This document shows positions 12,656-24,254 of a stretch of DNA of 64,000 bases, in pieces. Origin of the DNA: Rhizophagus irregularis (Eukaryota; Glomeromycota; Glomeromycetes; Glomerales; Glomeraceae); NCBI RefSeq assembly GCF_026210795.1, contig NC_089433.1, positions 2,753,001-2,817,000 of the forward strand, in the 5' to 3' direction. Both the position numbers and the translations under genes were made by a program. The notes under the pieces are model-generated. The model was not told the DNA's origin. It worked only from the letters and a program-made list of their open reading frames with translations, and did not search any database. Every line of letters begins with the position of its first letter. Positions within the stretch are counted from its first letter, which is position 1.

Positions 12656-12953
12656 AGGACCCCGGATATCTCCAAAACAGGTCATAAGTCACACTTTCGG
12701 CAGATTGGCCCATTTTTCGAAAGTTCAAAAAATCGTTTTTTGTAAATATCTCGGCATCCAGTAGTCCAATTTTGATGAACTTTTTTTTTAAATTGTAGAG
12801 CTAAATGAGGGCTACAAAATAAAAAAATGTTCATTAAAATTGAATTACTGGATGCTGAGATATTTACAAAAAACGATTTTTTGAGTTTCAGCAAAAAGGG
12901 GTGTTTTTGGCCAAAAGTCCATTATGACCTTTATATTAGATATCCGGGGTCCT
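12656..12953. mobile_element. MITE, family A copy 2, perfect ends and perfect 8 bp target duplication
   Basis: 298 bp. Terminal inverted repeat AGGACCCCGGATATCT is perfect over 16 bp at both ends. Flanks gttttact (12648-12655) and gttttact (12954-12961) are an exact 8 bp duplication. The interior holds a second inverted pair: 'aaatatctcggcatccagtag' faces 'ctggatgctgagatattt'. The element is inserted in the pseudogene, at the donor of the intron between LLAGIVK and GCNFDK. It is the youngest-looking family member. The 70-codon frame inside is not a gene. Confidence 0.9.
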
Positions 12954-13413
12954 GTTTTACTTAACAATTCCGGCAAGAAGTGATAAATTACGTTCATCAT
13001 GATTTACATTTGCATGTGCACTTTCTTTCACATTAGTATTATTTGGTATTTGATTCCAAATAATATAATCCATTTTGGTAAATACAATTGATATGCCCGA
13101 TAGTACCCATGAAACACGTTTATCTTTTACTCAAGCTATAAAAAAAATACTTTAATATTTGTTTGAATTTTGATAAAAAGTTAAATTTAATGATTACCTT
13201 CTGCTCCTAATTCGCCACTAGATTGTATTATATCTAATACTATTAACACTTCTTCTTGTGTATCTAAAGTTGGTACTAAATACATAGCACTTCGAATTTC
13301 ACTTGATATCTGCTTATTTTTGTCGATATTTTTAAATAAAAAAAAAATAAAATATGATTATAAATTAGTAATTAATTTAATTAGATTATAAAAAATTATT
13401 AATGCATCTAATT

Positions 13414-13590
13414 TATACATGCCACCCAAATTATTTTGAGCTGCCGTAATTATAAGTAAAATCCCAAATTCAATTATGGCATCCCAAATTATTTTGGCAC
13501 TTTACATAGTAAATTATATATAAACTGAATGAATTACGGCATCCCAAATTATAATTATGACATCCCAAAATAATTTGGGCAGCATGTATA
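13414..13590. mobile_element. Short MITE, family B, with perfect 8 bp target duplication
   Basis: 177 bp. Ends are TATACATGCCACCCAAATTA and the complement of TATACATGCTGCCCAAATTA. Flanks atctaatt (13406-13413) and atctaatt (13591-13598) are identical. Internal phrases 'catcccaaattat' recur in both orientations. It lies in an intron region of the pseudogene. A different family from A, but the same 8 bp duplication length. Confidence 0.88.
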
Positions 13591-14274
13591 ATCTAATTAC
13601 CGCTTATAATGAATTTGACAAAGTTTATATATATATTGTAAATGTTCAACTGGCGTTAAATTTGGATACTTTGAATTTAAATATTGATCTAAACCTAATT
13701 AAAATATTAAATTTTATTAATACCTATACTCAAATAATTCGAATTTATACTATAGTTTAGCTTACCTAAAGCTTGCCCTTTGTGTTGATCTGCGATAATA
13801 CATCCCAAACCCCTTCTATGAATATAATAAAAATTAAATATTTCACCTATATCTTTTTCTATGCAATTAAACAAGTCTTCAAATAGGTTTTGATATGCAT
13901 CAGCCATCTCAATATTTGTAAATATTCGTGCAAAAGTTAAAGCTATATATATTTTTAAAGCAATTAAATTAATAATTATAAAAAATTAAATAAATTAAAG
14001 TAAATAAAATTTAACTCACTTTTTTGTATTCGTGATACATATACTGATACTTCCTATTCATTTGTAACACTATGAATTCTTTTGAATGCCATATCAATTT
14101 CAAAATATGTCAATTCAGGAATTGCTTTAAGTTGTTGTTTTGTAGCACATACAACAATATATTGGCCATTATCAAGAAATCCTATAAAATAAAATAAATT
14201 AAATATAAAAAATTAAATTATAATTAAAAAAGTGATATAAACGTATAACTGTAAGTCACCGATATGAGGGCTAG

Positions 14275-14490
14275 TGTTCTGAATGGATCAAATCAGATCA
14301 GATTTGAGATGAATCTAATCTGATCCGAATTCAAATCAAAAAAAATTGGATTTGATCTGATCTGAATTTGGATCAAAAATAATTGGATTTGATCTAATCT
14401 GAATCCAAAATAAACTTGATTCGATTCAGTTTGAATCTAATTCAGATAAAACTGATCTGATCTGAATTCAATCTGAATCAGAAATTAAAA
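14275..14490. repeat. GATCTGATCTGAATT-type simple repeat
   Basis: Degenerate tandem array built on gatctgatctgaattcaaatc and variants with aaaaaattggattt spacers, about 210 bp. No coding or RNA signal. Confidence 0.8.
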
Positions 14491-14509
14491 AAATATTTTA
14501 CAATTTTAC

Positions 14510-14948
14510 AACATTTTTTAAAGATTTATTTAATAAAAAACGTTGTAAAATATTTTTTATTTCAATTTAAACGAAAAAATTGTTGCGAAACAGTTTTTAA
14601 TTTCAATTTAACAAAAAAACTGTCTCGCAACGGTTTATTAATGAATTTAATAAAAACTGTTGCAAAATAATTTATATAACTAAAAAAAACTGTTTTACAA
14701 CAGTTTTCTAAGTTGTTTTAGTAAAAACTGTTGCAAAATGGTTTATTTAACTAAAAAAATCTGTTTCGCATCAGTTTTTAAGTTATTTTAATATAAACCA
14801 TTGTGAAATGGTTTATTTAACTAAAAAAAATCTATTTCGCAATAGTTTTTAAGTTGTTTTAATATAAAACCATTGTGAAACAGTTTATTTAACTAAAAAA
14901 ATCTGTTTCGCAACAGTTTTTTAAGTTGTTTTAATAAAAACTGTTGTG
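14510..14948. repeat. Tandem array, about 70 bp unit
   Basis: About six degenerate units, each with an 'actgttg(c/t)(a/g)aa...tggtttatttaactaaaaaaa' half and a 'ctgtttcgcaacagtttttaag' half. The halves are partly self-complementary (ctgttgcaaaa against tttcgcaacag), so each unit can form a hairpin. Confidence 0.75.
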
Positions 14949-14950
14949 AA

Positions 14951-15560
14951 TATACATGAAACCAAAATTGGTTAATTTTGACTTCCAAAATGGTCGAAAT
15001 GGTCAAAATGATTTCGACTTGAGCCCCTCCAAAAGTCGAAATGGTCAAAATTACATCATAGTCATATGATTTTATAGTAAACAATAATATTAAAATTCAA
15101 AGTTAACGAACTCCGCATCCAGTGATTCGATTTTTATGATCTTTAAACGGTTAGATTCAGCTCATCGAGAGGATTCCAATGATATGTATTTCATATTTGT
15201 AGCATCAATATTGACGGAGTTATTCACGTTTAAAATTTGGTATTAAATAGTCTTATAATTTTTATAGTAAACAATAATTTTAAAATTCAAAGCTAACGAT
15301 CTCAGTATCCAGTGATTCGAGTTTTATGATCTTTACGCAGTTAGATTAAGCTCATCGAGAGGATTCCAATGATATATATTTCATATCTGTAGCATTAATA
15401 TTGACGGAGTTATCCACGTTTAAAATTTTATATTAAATTATAATTATAAAAATCACATGACTATGATGTAATTTCGACCATTTCGACTTTAATTTCAACT
15501 TTTGACCTTCCCAAGTCAAAATATTTCTACTTTTAGGCTTTAATTTCAACTTCATGTATA
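14951..15560. mobile_element. 610 bp inverted-repeat element with an internal 190 bp duplication
   Basis: Starts TATACATGAA and ends TTCATGTATA. Sub-terminal arms also pair: 'gtcgaaatggtcaaaattac' near 15034 with its complement near 15475, followed by 'atcatagtcat' and its complement. Between the arms are two direct copies of a roughly 190 bp unit (from about 15086 and 15276), both containing 'ccagtgattcgattttatg'-like text and 'ctcatcgagaggattccaat'. Flanking trinucleotide gaa occurs on both sides; a TA duplication is also possible. Non-coding. Confidence 0.75.
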
Positions 15561-15654
15561 GAAGCAACTATGCTAACAAAATAACGAATGACGCGCCCAC
15601 TATTAAAATCGACATTCCATTCTGCCAAAGCTGTTATTAAGTAGCACTGTTAGA

Positions 15655-15950
15655 CGACCTATAAAACCTGAAATGTGATTAAACCAAGTCACACTTTTGG
15701 CGAATTGACTCATTTTTTAAGGGCTTAAAAAATTGTTTTTTGTAAATATCTCAGCATCCAATGGTCCAATTTCGATAAACTTTTTTTAAATTGTAAATCT
15801 GAATAAGGGCTACAAAATAAAAAAAGTCCATTAAAATTGAATCACTGGATGTTGAGATATTTACAAAAAACAATTTTTTGAGTTTTAGCGAAAAGTGGTG
15901 TTTTTGGCTAAAAGTCCCTTATAACTTCTATATTAGTTTTCTGGGACCCT
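15655..15950. mobile_element. MITE family A copy 3, degenerate
   Basis: Shares the family A core in both arms ('aaatatctcagcatccaatgg' and 'actggatgttgagatattt') and the internal 'tgaataagggctacaaaataaaa'. The right end 'ctgggaccct' resembles the family terminus, but the left end is eroded and no target duplication is visible. Older than the copy at 12656. Confidence 0.75.
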
Positions 15951-16316
15951 GCTCAAATAATGTGATACACTTGCATTTTTTACAATATGATTTAACTGAA
16001 AAAAGTATTATCTTTTCTCTTAAGTAAAAAGTACAAAACTACAAATGCATAAGTAATAATCAATAAAATTTAATAAAAATTAAAATTATTATTCACATAT
16101 AATACTTCTTTAAACTGAAAATTACATCTTTTAGTAAAGGATGTATAATGTAACTTCTATAATCCAATTCAATAACTGTTTATTCCTTTTAAATACTATG
16201 ATGTAATCTTAGACATGAAGGTAATGAATAATTAACCAAAAAAAGATAAAATAATTTACAAGTTATTTATAATATAATTATTTATAGTACATTTATTTTA
16301 TATCTATATTTTTATT

Positions 16317-16432
16317 TAAAAATAAGAAATAAGAAACAAGAAATAAGAAATAAGAAGATAGAAATAAGAAGTAAAAAATAAGAAATTAAATTAAAGAAAT
16401 AAGAAGAAAGAAAATAGATTAAAGAAAATCAG
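16317..16432. repeat. Purine-rich (AAATAAG)n simple repeat
   Basis: Imperfect runs of aaataag, aaacaag and aagaaag over about 115 bp, almost entirely purine on the + strand. Confidence 0.85.
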
Positions 16433-16811
16433 ATTCTTTTAGAATTACTTTTAAGGAATTTGTAATTTTTACTGTAGTTTAGTCCTACATAAAAAGGCTG
16501 AGTTTTGGACTTGATTCTAATAGTCTTAGATTTGTGAGTTTTGAAAAAAGGCAGAATGGGTTTAATAAAGAAAAATATTAATTATTAAAAGTTATTTTTA
16601 ATATACTTATAATTTGTTTAAGTTTTAATTAATGTTTGATTTATTAAATAAGAAGTTATGGAAATTATCACAATATAAAAGTAAAATTTATAAGTTGATA
16701 TACAGGAAATTTATAAAAGGAAAACTATTAAAATTTGAAAGTTAAGTTATAAATATTAAAATTTAAACTAAATGAGAATAAATTAATAGTATTTTAGAAT
16801 TTTAGATAATA

Positions 16812-17257
16812 TGAGGTCTTTGCAATAGAAAGGTACGAAACTCAAAAAAAATTTTAATTTTACTTTAGGCCAAAAAAATAAAATTATTCATTTCTCATGA
16901 AAAAAAATTGCTAAATTTGACCCGGCCGCCTGGAAAAAAAATATATAAATTTGGCTGATTCCTAGAAGTTGATTGGTTGATTTAATAAATTTTTTGCCCA
17001 GGTCACTGGGTGGAAAAAAAAATTATTTTTTTATGATTATAATTGGTCAAAACTAAAATCACATGACTAAATAAAATAAATTTTTTTATCTTTTTTTAAC
17101 ATTTATATGACCCGTCCGGTTATGAGAAACGAATAATTTTATTTACTTGGCCTTATATGCTAATTATATTTTTTTTTACTGAAATAAATGCAAATTTAAC
17201 ATTAATTTAATTTTTAATTTTTTTTGAGTTTCATACCTTTCTATTGCAAAGACCTCA
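16812..17257. mobile_element. MITE with TA target duplication (Tc1/mariner-like ends)
   Basis: 446 bp. Terminal inverted repeat of about 40 bp starting TGAGGTCTTTGCAATAGAAA, nearly perfect against the right end. It is flanked by TA at 16810-16811 and at 17258-17259. A second inverted pair lies inside ('aaataaaattattc' against 'gaataattttattt'), and two GC-richer phrases 'gacccggccgcctgg' and 'gcccaggtcactgggtgg' sit in the middle. Non-coding. TA duplications are characteristic of Tc1/mariner relatives; that assignment is inferred. Confidence 0.85.
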
Positions 17258-17259
17258 TA

Positions 17260-19444
17260 TATTCATTCACAGGTAGCAGATATGGAAAATAATAGAGCTA
17301 TAGGGCCATAATAGTAGAATTTAAGATTATATAGATTGGAAATTTTTTTAACAGTGGTAGTTTTTATATTAGTCTTAAATAAAAAAAAAATGATAAAAAA
17401 AAGAAAAAAGTTTAGTAGATAAAAACTGGTAAGTTATAACAAAAGATATTTATAATATAGATAAAATTTTAATAAAAAAACTTGTAAAAGAATCTTGCAG
17501 AAAAAACATCATGCAAGTTATTTTGAGCTTTTTTGAGAGAAGCTTTCTAATATTTTAATCTTTTACTATTTCATGAATATTATTTAAAAGTTAAATTTCC
17601 TTTATAATTTATTCTAATGATTCAAGTAACTTTTATTATAAAAGTGTAAGTTTTAGAATTCTTTAAGAATAAAATAAAAAACTAGCATAAAAAGAAAAAC
17701 ATACTTGTTTTTGAAATCTAGATATTATTTCATATGATCAGAAATAGTTGTATGTCTTATATATTTTTTAATTTTTATTGCTATATTATTTTGATTTTAC
17801 AATTTTAAAATTACACCAAATAATTCTCTAAACTTTAGGTCTAAAATTAAACAATTAAAATTAGCACAGTCATAGATACTACTAGTTATTAGTTAATAAT
17901 CTTAATAATCTATAATCTACTTAAAAGAATGTTCTTTTTTATGATGGGCAAATTTATTTAAAAGATAGATTACAACTGCACTAGATTTCATTGTCTATTT
18001 CTTTTAAGTATTCTTATTAAAGAGGTATTCAGATGCTAATACTAATTTTTTATCTATTTTTTGAAAAGCCAGCTTAAAATTAAACATTATTTTCTCTTCA
18101 TAATTTTTGAGCCCATAATCAAAATTCGCACTCTAAGAAATAAATTTAAAAAAGATGTTTGAAAAAAGGCAAAAATTATCCAATAACTGTTTATTGTTTC
18201 TAACCTTATTTAAACCATCTGGAGTTGTATCTTTAAATTAATATATAAATTATAAATTTTACAATTTACAATTTACATATTTTATATTAACATATTATAG
18301 GAGAAAAATAGATTTGAAAATTAAGACTTGAGGGCAATGCATAAAACTTAGTTATACAGAATGTGCTTATTTAGAACTATATAGTAAAATTCTATGTATT
18401 AACAAATACATTCTTGATAAATATTTTAAACAAAATATTTTTGATCAAGCTGTAGTATTTAGCTGTAGTATTTGCATTTTAATTTACTGGTAAGATGTGT
18501 TTTTATCATTAAATTGAAATTTATTGTTACCTAATATTTTATTTCTATATTGTTGTGGATTTGTCTAATAATAGTCTGTATTTTAGTTGATACTTAAATA
18601 CTTGAAATTTTTAATTCAAAATTTTTATTTATAGAATAAAATGAATAAAATATATTTAATTTATTATTAATTAAATATATAAATTTTTAAGTATAATCTG
18701 CTAAACACATCACTTCATTTTATAAATGATATATGTATTTGTAACCTTTTTAAAAATCATTTTAATTTTCGAAAATTTTATTAATTGCTAATCTTATACA
18801 TCTACGAATTTGGTTAATTTGTTTGTACTACCAATAAGATCATGCTTTCATGTTGTAGCTTTTGTGGATCGAGAGTTCTCTGTAAATCATTTCATTCATT
18901 TGCAATAACACTATGTCTCAGATTCGTTCATTCAAAATGGAAAAAAAAGAAAACATTTTTTATTATCAACTATCTATATAAGTAAATAATGAAAGTTATT
19001 CATTGTTAAAAATAACCCATTTATTTGCTCTATTTAAGGTATATAAACAATAAATTTTTTGTGTTCGTGTTCATATAATTTCATAGTACCCGGGTGAGAT
19101 TTTTAAATTCGGGACTTTTGACAAGAAACAAAACAGTTTAAAAAAACGGTTAGGCTTGGTAAGGTCACGAGCTCATAACAACAATAAAGTTGTACGTCAT
19201 TTTTCGGCTAAATTTTAATGGTAAAAATTGCGTTAGATCGTCATTGCGAGATCAAATAACAGTAACAGGTAACATAACAGTTAGTTAATATGAGAAAATA
19301 ACAATCATTTCCCATAGCTTCACTAAATTTAGTTAACCGTTAAAATTGTGTTACATAAAATCATATACAAAGGCAACAAATAAGTTATCTTGAGTGTTAA
19401 AATTTTCCCCCGAGCGAAGAACGCTTATAAATTTGAATTTACCA
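17260..19444. other. AT-rich intergenic end of the desert and upstream region of the CABLES-like gene
   Basis: No supported coding sequence. The last 600 bp (from about 18,820) are less AT-extreme and probably contain the promoter and 5' leader of the next gene. No specific element recognised. Confidence 0.4.
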
Positions 19445-22185
19445 ATGACAACGACCTCTCCTCGCAGAATCCCCCGTAGACGAGATTCTTCGAGACAAGC
19501 TGCCTTCACATTTCTCACAAATATCAGCCTTGGAACTGAATCATACCCACCAAGTAATCCTCGGGCAACGGCTGTTCCCAGCCACTCTGTTACCAGCCCT
19601 TCTCAACCATCAGACGTTTCGTTAAAATCAGCTAGTATTGAGAAGCAGCAACAACCAGTCAATAATGATCATGAAGTTCTTGGTAACGATAAGCCAAGTT
19701 TGCAATCCAACACAAAGAGATCAACAACTATCTCCAAACAACCTAAGAAGACGGGAGGAAACCATGTTCTTTCCCAAAATTCAAAAACTACCGATAACGA
19801 TAAAATACTCGACGAGACCTCCATAGAAACTTACGACGAAGAACATAATTTAAATAAGACTCGTGGAAGAAGTAATAGTCTTCGCGAAGAAGCGACAAAC
19901 TTCTTGACGAACATCAGCCTTGATCCCAAAAAATCGAAGCCATATCACCCTTCAAGAGAAGGAAAAGCTGTCCTAGAAACTGGTGATGGTTCGATTATTG
20001 AAGTGGACATGAATCAAGTAGATGATATTATTAATGATTTAGAATGTAATAATAATTATCGCAGGAGTTCAGGTTGGTCATCATTAGAAAATAATATTAA
20101 CATTACGTTGATTTGTATTTTTAATAAAATAACCATTAAGGGAATGAACTTAATTTACAAAAGAAAAATTTTGATTTACAAAAAAAATCACTAAAATTGA
20201 TATATAATTTTTTTATGCCTTCTTTTTTTTTATGATTTCTTATGATTCCTTTTTTTTCATGATTCTTTTTCATGATTCCTTATTTGGAAAATATATTATT
20301 GTTATTACATTTTGTAAAAAAAATTATCTAACGACGACGATACCCAAATCCAAATGAAATTTAAATGAATATCATGTATTAGAATCCACCTATAAATCCG
20401 ATTCGAGCTCATCTTCTGCCAATTCTATCCCTGAAAAATCTGCTTCTCGTAAACCTCAGCGTCGCCATCCATCTCCAAATTCAAATGATAATATTTTAAA
20501 TAGTTCTAATGACTTAAATCGTAAACAAAATAATGCTAATTCTTTGGTGAGTCTGGGAACAAGTAATAACCTAAGTATTTGTACATAAAAAAAATATCTA
20601 ACATATTATAACGTGTATGTACCAAATAAAGCCTTCAGGATTTCTTTCTATGCTGGGATATGATAAGAAATTTAAGCAAAAAAATCGTCGAGATTTAATG
20701 TGCGTATATTTTATTTTTAATCGATCGAAGTCGTTGAAAACTTTTTTAATTTCTAACAATCCGTTATATGTCATCAGGAAGCAAACTGCTGATTTGGAGA
20801 CTATAAAACGACGAAAAGTGAGAATATTTGTAATTTTATTATGAAATAATTTTTTTTAGAAAAATTATAAAATTAACATAACATTCGAAAAATTTTTCAG
20901 GCGGAGTCTTTTGCACATCTTTTAGTACCGAGCAACTCATTAGGGTAAATGTTTAAATTGACATTTTTTTTTTAAGCTCAATTGTGCTATGACAATGATT
21001 TTTAATGTTAAAATCACGTGATCGTACCTTTTTATAATAAAAAGTCTAAAGAATGATGGAGATTATAATCCAACTTACCTTGACAATCCAAACCTAAATA
21101 CAGAAAAGCAACCAGCTAATGAGGTTAAAGAAGTAAAACCAACTAAACATCGAAATGTTCTAAGCTTGTCGGGTATTATGGTAAGTATTTAATCATAAGT
21201 CTATCATATGATGATTTACATAATAAATTAATGAATTCGTATATTTAGGGTTCGTTTATGCATCATAATAACCGTCCATCTGATTTGAAGCGAGAATCAA
21301 ATGCACGGTTTCGCATTTCGCATCCAGATGTTGATCCAACTTTAACGTTAAGTCAAATTAGAAAAGTGAAACTTAAATTGTTAACAGCGGCAACATATGA
21401 AGTTTGTATCTTTTAATGTGGACTATTAAAAGTAGTCAAACTCAAACTCTGAATTTAAATTATTTTTATTTAGGATTTGGATTTAGAGCTTTCGACAGTT
21501 GCAAAAGCTTATGCCTACTTTGAGAAACTAATACTAAAGGTAAGGTTGACAAATTATAAAGACTTCTATAGTTTTTATCCGATAATACAACTAATAATAT
21601 TTTTTTATTTTATAGAGAGTGGTTAATAAGGCTAATCGTAGATTATACGGATGTAAGTTGAATTTACGTTATGATGTTATAGATCCTTTTTTTTTATTTC
21701 CTTTTCAATAAACTTACAATTTTGCACATCTTAGCCATATGTTTATTACTTGCAAGTAAAGTGAACGAACCTATGGGAAAGTCATATTTACCAATATTAG
21801 AGGTGAGTTAAGTTTTATTTATTTCCTTTATATACTATGATGAAGCAAAAACATTCATTTAGTTCTAATCAACAGCTTTTGGTTTTTTTTACTTTCTAAT
21901 AACAAATATAGTCACTACATAAACACTTAGATGTGACAATAAAGGACATAACAGATAATGAATTTTCTGTTTTTGCACATTTAGACTTCGAACTTTATTT
22001 ACCTATGCAGGAATTCATGCCTCATTTCGAACGGCTATTCCAAATAATCGGTAAAGCAATAATGTGTTATTATTTATATTTTTGGAACCTTATATTGATA
22101 CAATTTTTTTTTAATTGAAATAGATTATAATAAAGAAGAATATTTAGGGAGAAATCCATTTTACGAATTTAACCTTATAGGGTGA
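19445..22185 (+). CDS. CABLES-like cyclin-box protein
   Basis: Twelve exons keep frame (19445-20072, 20383-20562, 20639-20699, 20778-20817, 20901-20944, 21045-21180, 21249-21401, 21474-21539, 21616-21652, 21735-21802, 21912-22050, 22124-22185) to give 537 residues. The N-terminal block RRRDSSRQAAFTFLTNISL resembles the CABLES1/2 block with two Arg followed by a FLNNISL-type motif; a second copy, REEATNFLTNISL, lies near residue 155. The middle is Ser/Asn-rich and disordered. The C-terminus is a divergent cyclin fold: DVDPTLTLSQIRKVKLKL, AKAYAYFEKLILK, ICLLLASKVNEP, FSVFAHLDFELYLP, FERLFQII. Animal CABLES proteins bridge CDKs and ABL kinases. The start is the ATG at 19445; the frame is open further upstream but without an ATG. 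Confidence 0.88.
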
Positions 22186-22544
22186 ATGAGCGTGTGGGCA
22201 AAATCAATGGAACTATTATGAAATTGTTAAGTAGAAATGTTTGACATGTATTATTATTTTATTATATTATCATTTAATAAAAAGGTTTAAGTAATAAATT
22301 ACGAATTCATTAAACTACAACTCATTGGTAAAACATAAACTGATCGAGATATAACATGTCCCTCGGCACACTATACTAGTACCCGTTCACTATATAATAT
22401 GAATTAAATACTTTATCTAAATCATAAAATAACGCCAACCCCAGATATTTAAATCGTTAAAGAATTTTAGCTTAAATTATTTTATTTAAGATACACTCTC
22501 ATTACAAATCATCGTTATAAAAATCATTATTCGTGGAACGATGG

Positions 22545-24254
22545 TTAAATTTCCTCTATTTTATCATCATAATCATCAAGTTGAGATTCATTAATTTTAT
22601 CGCGGCTCTGTTCATCATCTCTCATTAACAAGTTAACGAGTTTTTCTATAATTTCTCCAACATTTTCATCTTTTTCCACAAGATGCATTTGTCGAATTAC
22701 CGGATAAACTTTTTTCTGTCGAAGTATATCACGCCCTTGTTTAGTTGTTGTTAAGAGAACAAGTGATTCTAATAGAGTTATTCTAAGATGTGAATCAGGT
22801 TCACGTTTCTAAATAATAATTAATATGATAATAACATAAATTTATGAATTAATAACAGTAAATACAAATCAAATTTACCTTCTCGGGAGGCAAAAGTTGA
22901 ATATCATCAGGCATTCCTTCCATATCCTAAACATATTAATCAATCAGTTTAGTATTTAACAGAATGAGAATTATAGTAAAATTTTTAGAATTATTTTTTT
23001 AAAATTAGAACTCACATCTGTATCGAATTCTTCCGGTCCACATAAAGGCAAAAGAATGTATGGAAGTATGTTTATTTTTTCCTCCGATAACATATCAAGA
23101 TGATGATCCATTTCAAAGCAACAATTTCTACCCATCAAAAAAAGTGGTTACATGTGAAATAATTGTAAATAAATGCGAGTTGCCATAATCCAATTTTTTT
23201 ATTTAGTCGAAGTGATCATTACTTGATGCAAGATATAACACCGCCCCTTCGAATTATGTTTGAATGTTCGGTAAAAATGATCAGCTTTGATATTGGTGCT
23301 ACATTATCATATGATGCACTTGAAAGAAAAAAATCACGACGTCCTTGAGGTATCTAAGGAATTGTAAGATAACCTACAAAAAAAGCTACAATCAAATATC
23401 ACTGTATATATTAATACATACCATCGATACATTTGCAAATACGCTAGCTAAAAAATGAAATTCTGCCTCCTTGTTATATTTTCTATTTAAACCTTTAACA
23501 AAAACATCAACCAGTTGATCCATCGCTCGCGTTGAGTTAGATAAATATTGTATTGGTTGAACATTTAAAGACAAAATTTTTACACAAATTAGTTCATTTT
23601 TTGTAATATTTGATAAAAGCATACATGCTATATCAGCAAGAATTGCTTCCCGATTCTATTATTGTTCATCAACAAATTATCTTAGTCATTATTAATAAAT
23701 TGATTAATAAAAATTAAGCTTTTATACCGTTATCGTTGTCATCAAATATTTTAAAAAATTTTCATCATTCATTTCTTTGCGAATTTCATCATCACTTGTT
23801 AGATTAACAAGAGCTTTATAAGCATTGTGCGCGGTAACCTGAATTTAATGTGAATAACATTTGATTTCCGTTTTCAAATCACAAATTATTTTGTTGAATC
23901 AATAGGCTCTTACTGTATTATCCTTACAAAGATTCTTCAAGTCAATTATTGGTCTCATGTTATTACGCTTAAATAATGATTGATATTGAGAAGTGCTAAT
24001 TGTATATTCCAATAAATTTTTAAGTGCAATTTGACGAACCTGATTCCAATTTTAAGAGGCAAACATTAATATAAATTCAATATGTTCTTATATACCTACC
24101 ATTTGAAGAGCTTACATCTGAATTATTATCATGCAAAAATTCAAAAAGCTTAAAAAAAAATGAATACCGTAGTAAATTTCTGCAATTATAGAAAGAATAA
24201 AAAATTATTTAAAGAAAAAAAAAATTTCTTTACCGATTCCAATTGTTCTTCCAT
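22545..24254 (-). CDS. HGH1: HGH1 (FAM203), eEF2-folding chaperone
   Basis: Armadillo-like protein that with TRiC helps fold elongation factor 2 (family knowledge). The minus-strand exons begin MEEQLES at 24254 and continue with LFEFLHDNNSD and VRQIALKNLLEYT, the N-terminal HGH1 repeat. Then come ALVNLTSDDEIRKEM, LLSNITKNE, FHFLASVFANVS, IPQGRRDF and FTEHSNIIRRGGVISCIKNCCFE. The diagnostic C-terminal blocks are ILPYILLPLCGPEEFD, DIQLLPPEKKREPD, LRITLLESLVLLTTTKQGRD and VIRQMHLVEKDENV. An acidic tail ends at the TAA at 22545. Length is about 380 residues, normal for the family. It converges with the CABLES-like gene and diverges from BRF1. Confidence 0.95.

Larger units (their letters stand above)
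12150..14185 (-). pseudogene. Decayed multi-exon repetitive gene, possibly transposase-derived
   Basis: Read 5' to 3' on the minus strand, conserved-looking exon pieces occur in order: GFLDNGQYIVVCATKQQLK...TYFEIDMAFKRI; MADAYQNLFEDLF...GLGCIIADQHKGQALG; EIRSAMYLVPTLDTQEEVL; VSWVLSGISIVFTKMDYIIW...NLSLLAGIVK; GCNFDK...IPDSYRDKSELAQSIQ; then a Ser/Lys-rich segment and a short coiled coil (NDELERKIALLEK). Introns with GT/AG ends separate them. In-frame stops interrupt at least six sites (for example after VTNE, FDK, PCFDQ and ETLAI). Two MITEs sit in its introns. I associate such sequences with a repetitive Rhizophagus family and suspect a MULE-type origin because of the FEIDMAFKRI and IIADQHKG blocks; this is not proven. 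Confidence 0.6.

Noticed and set aside
12682-12894. 70-codon frame inside the MITE at 12656
   Set aside because: It lies wholly in a palindromic non-coding element and has no family resemblance.
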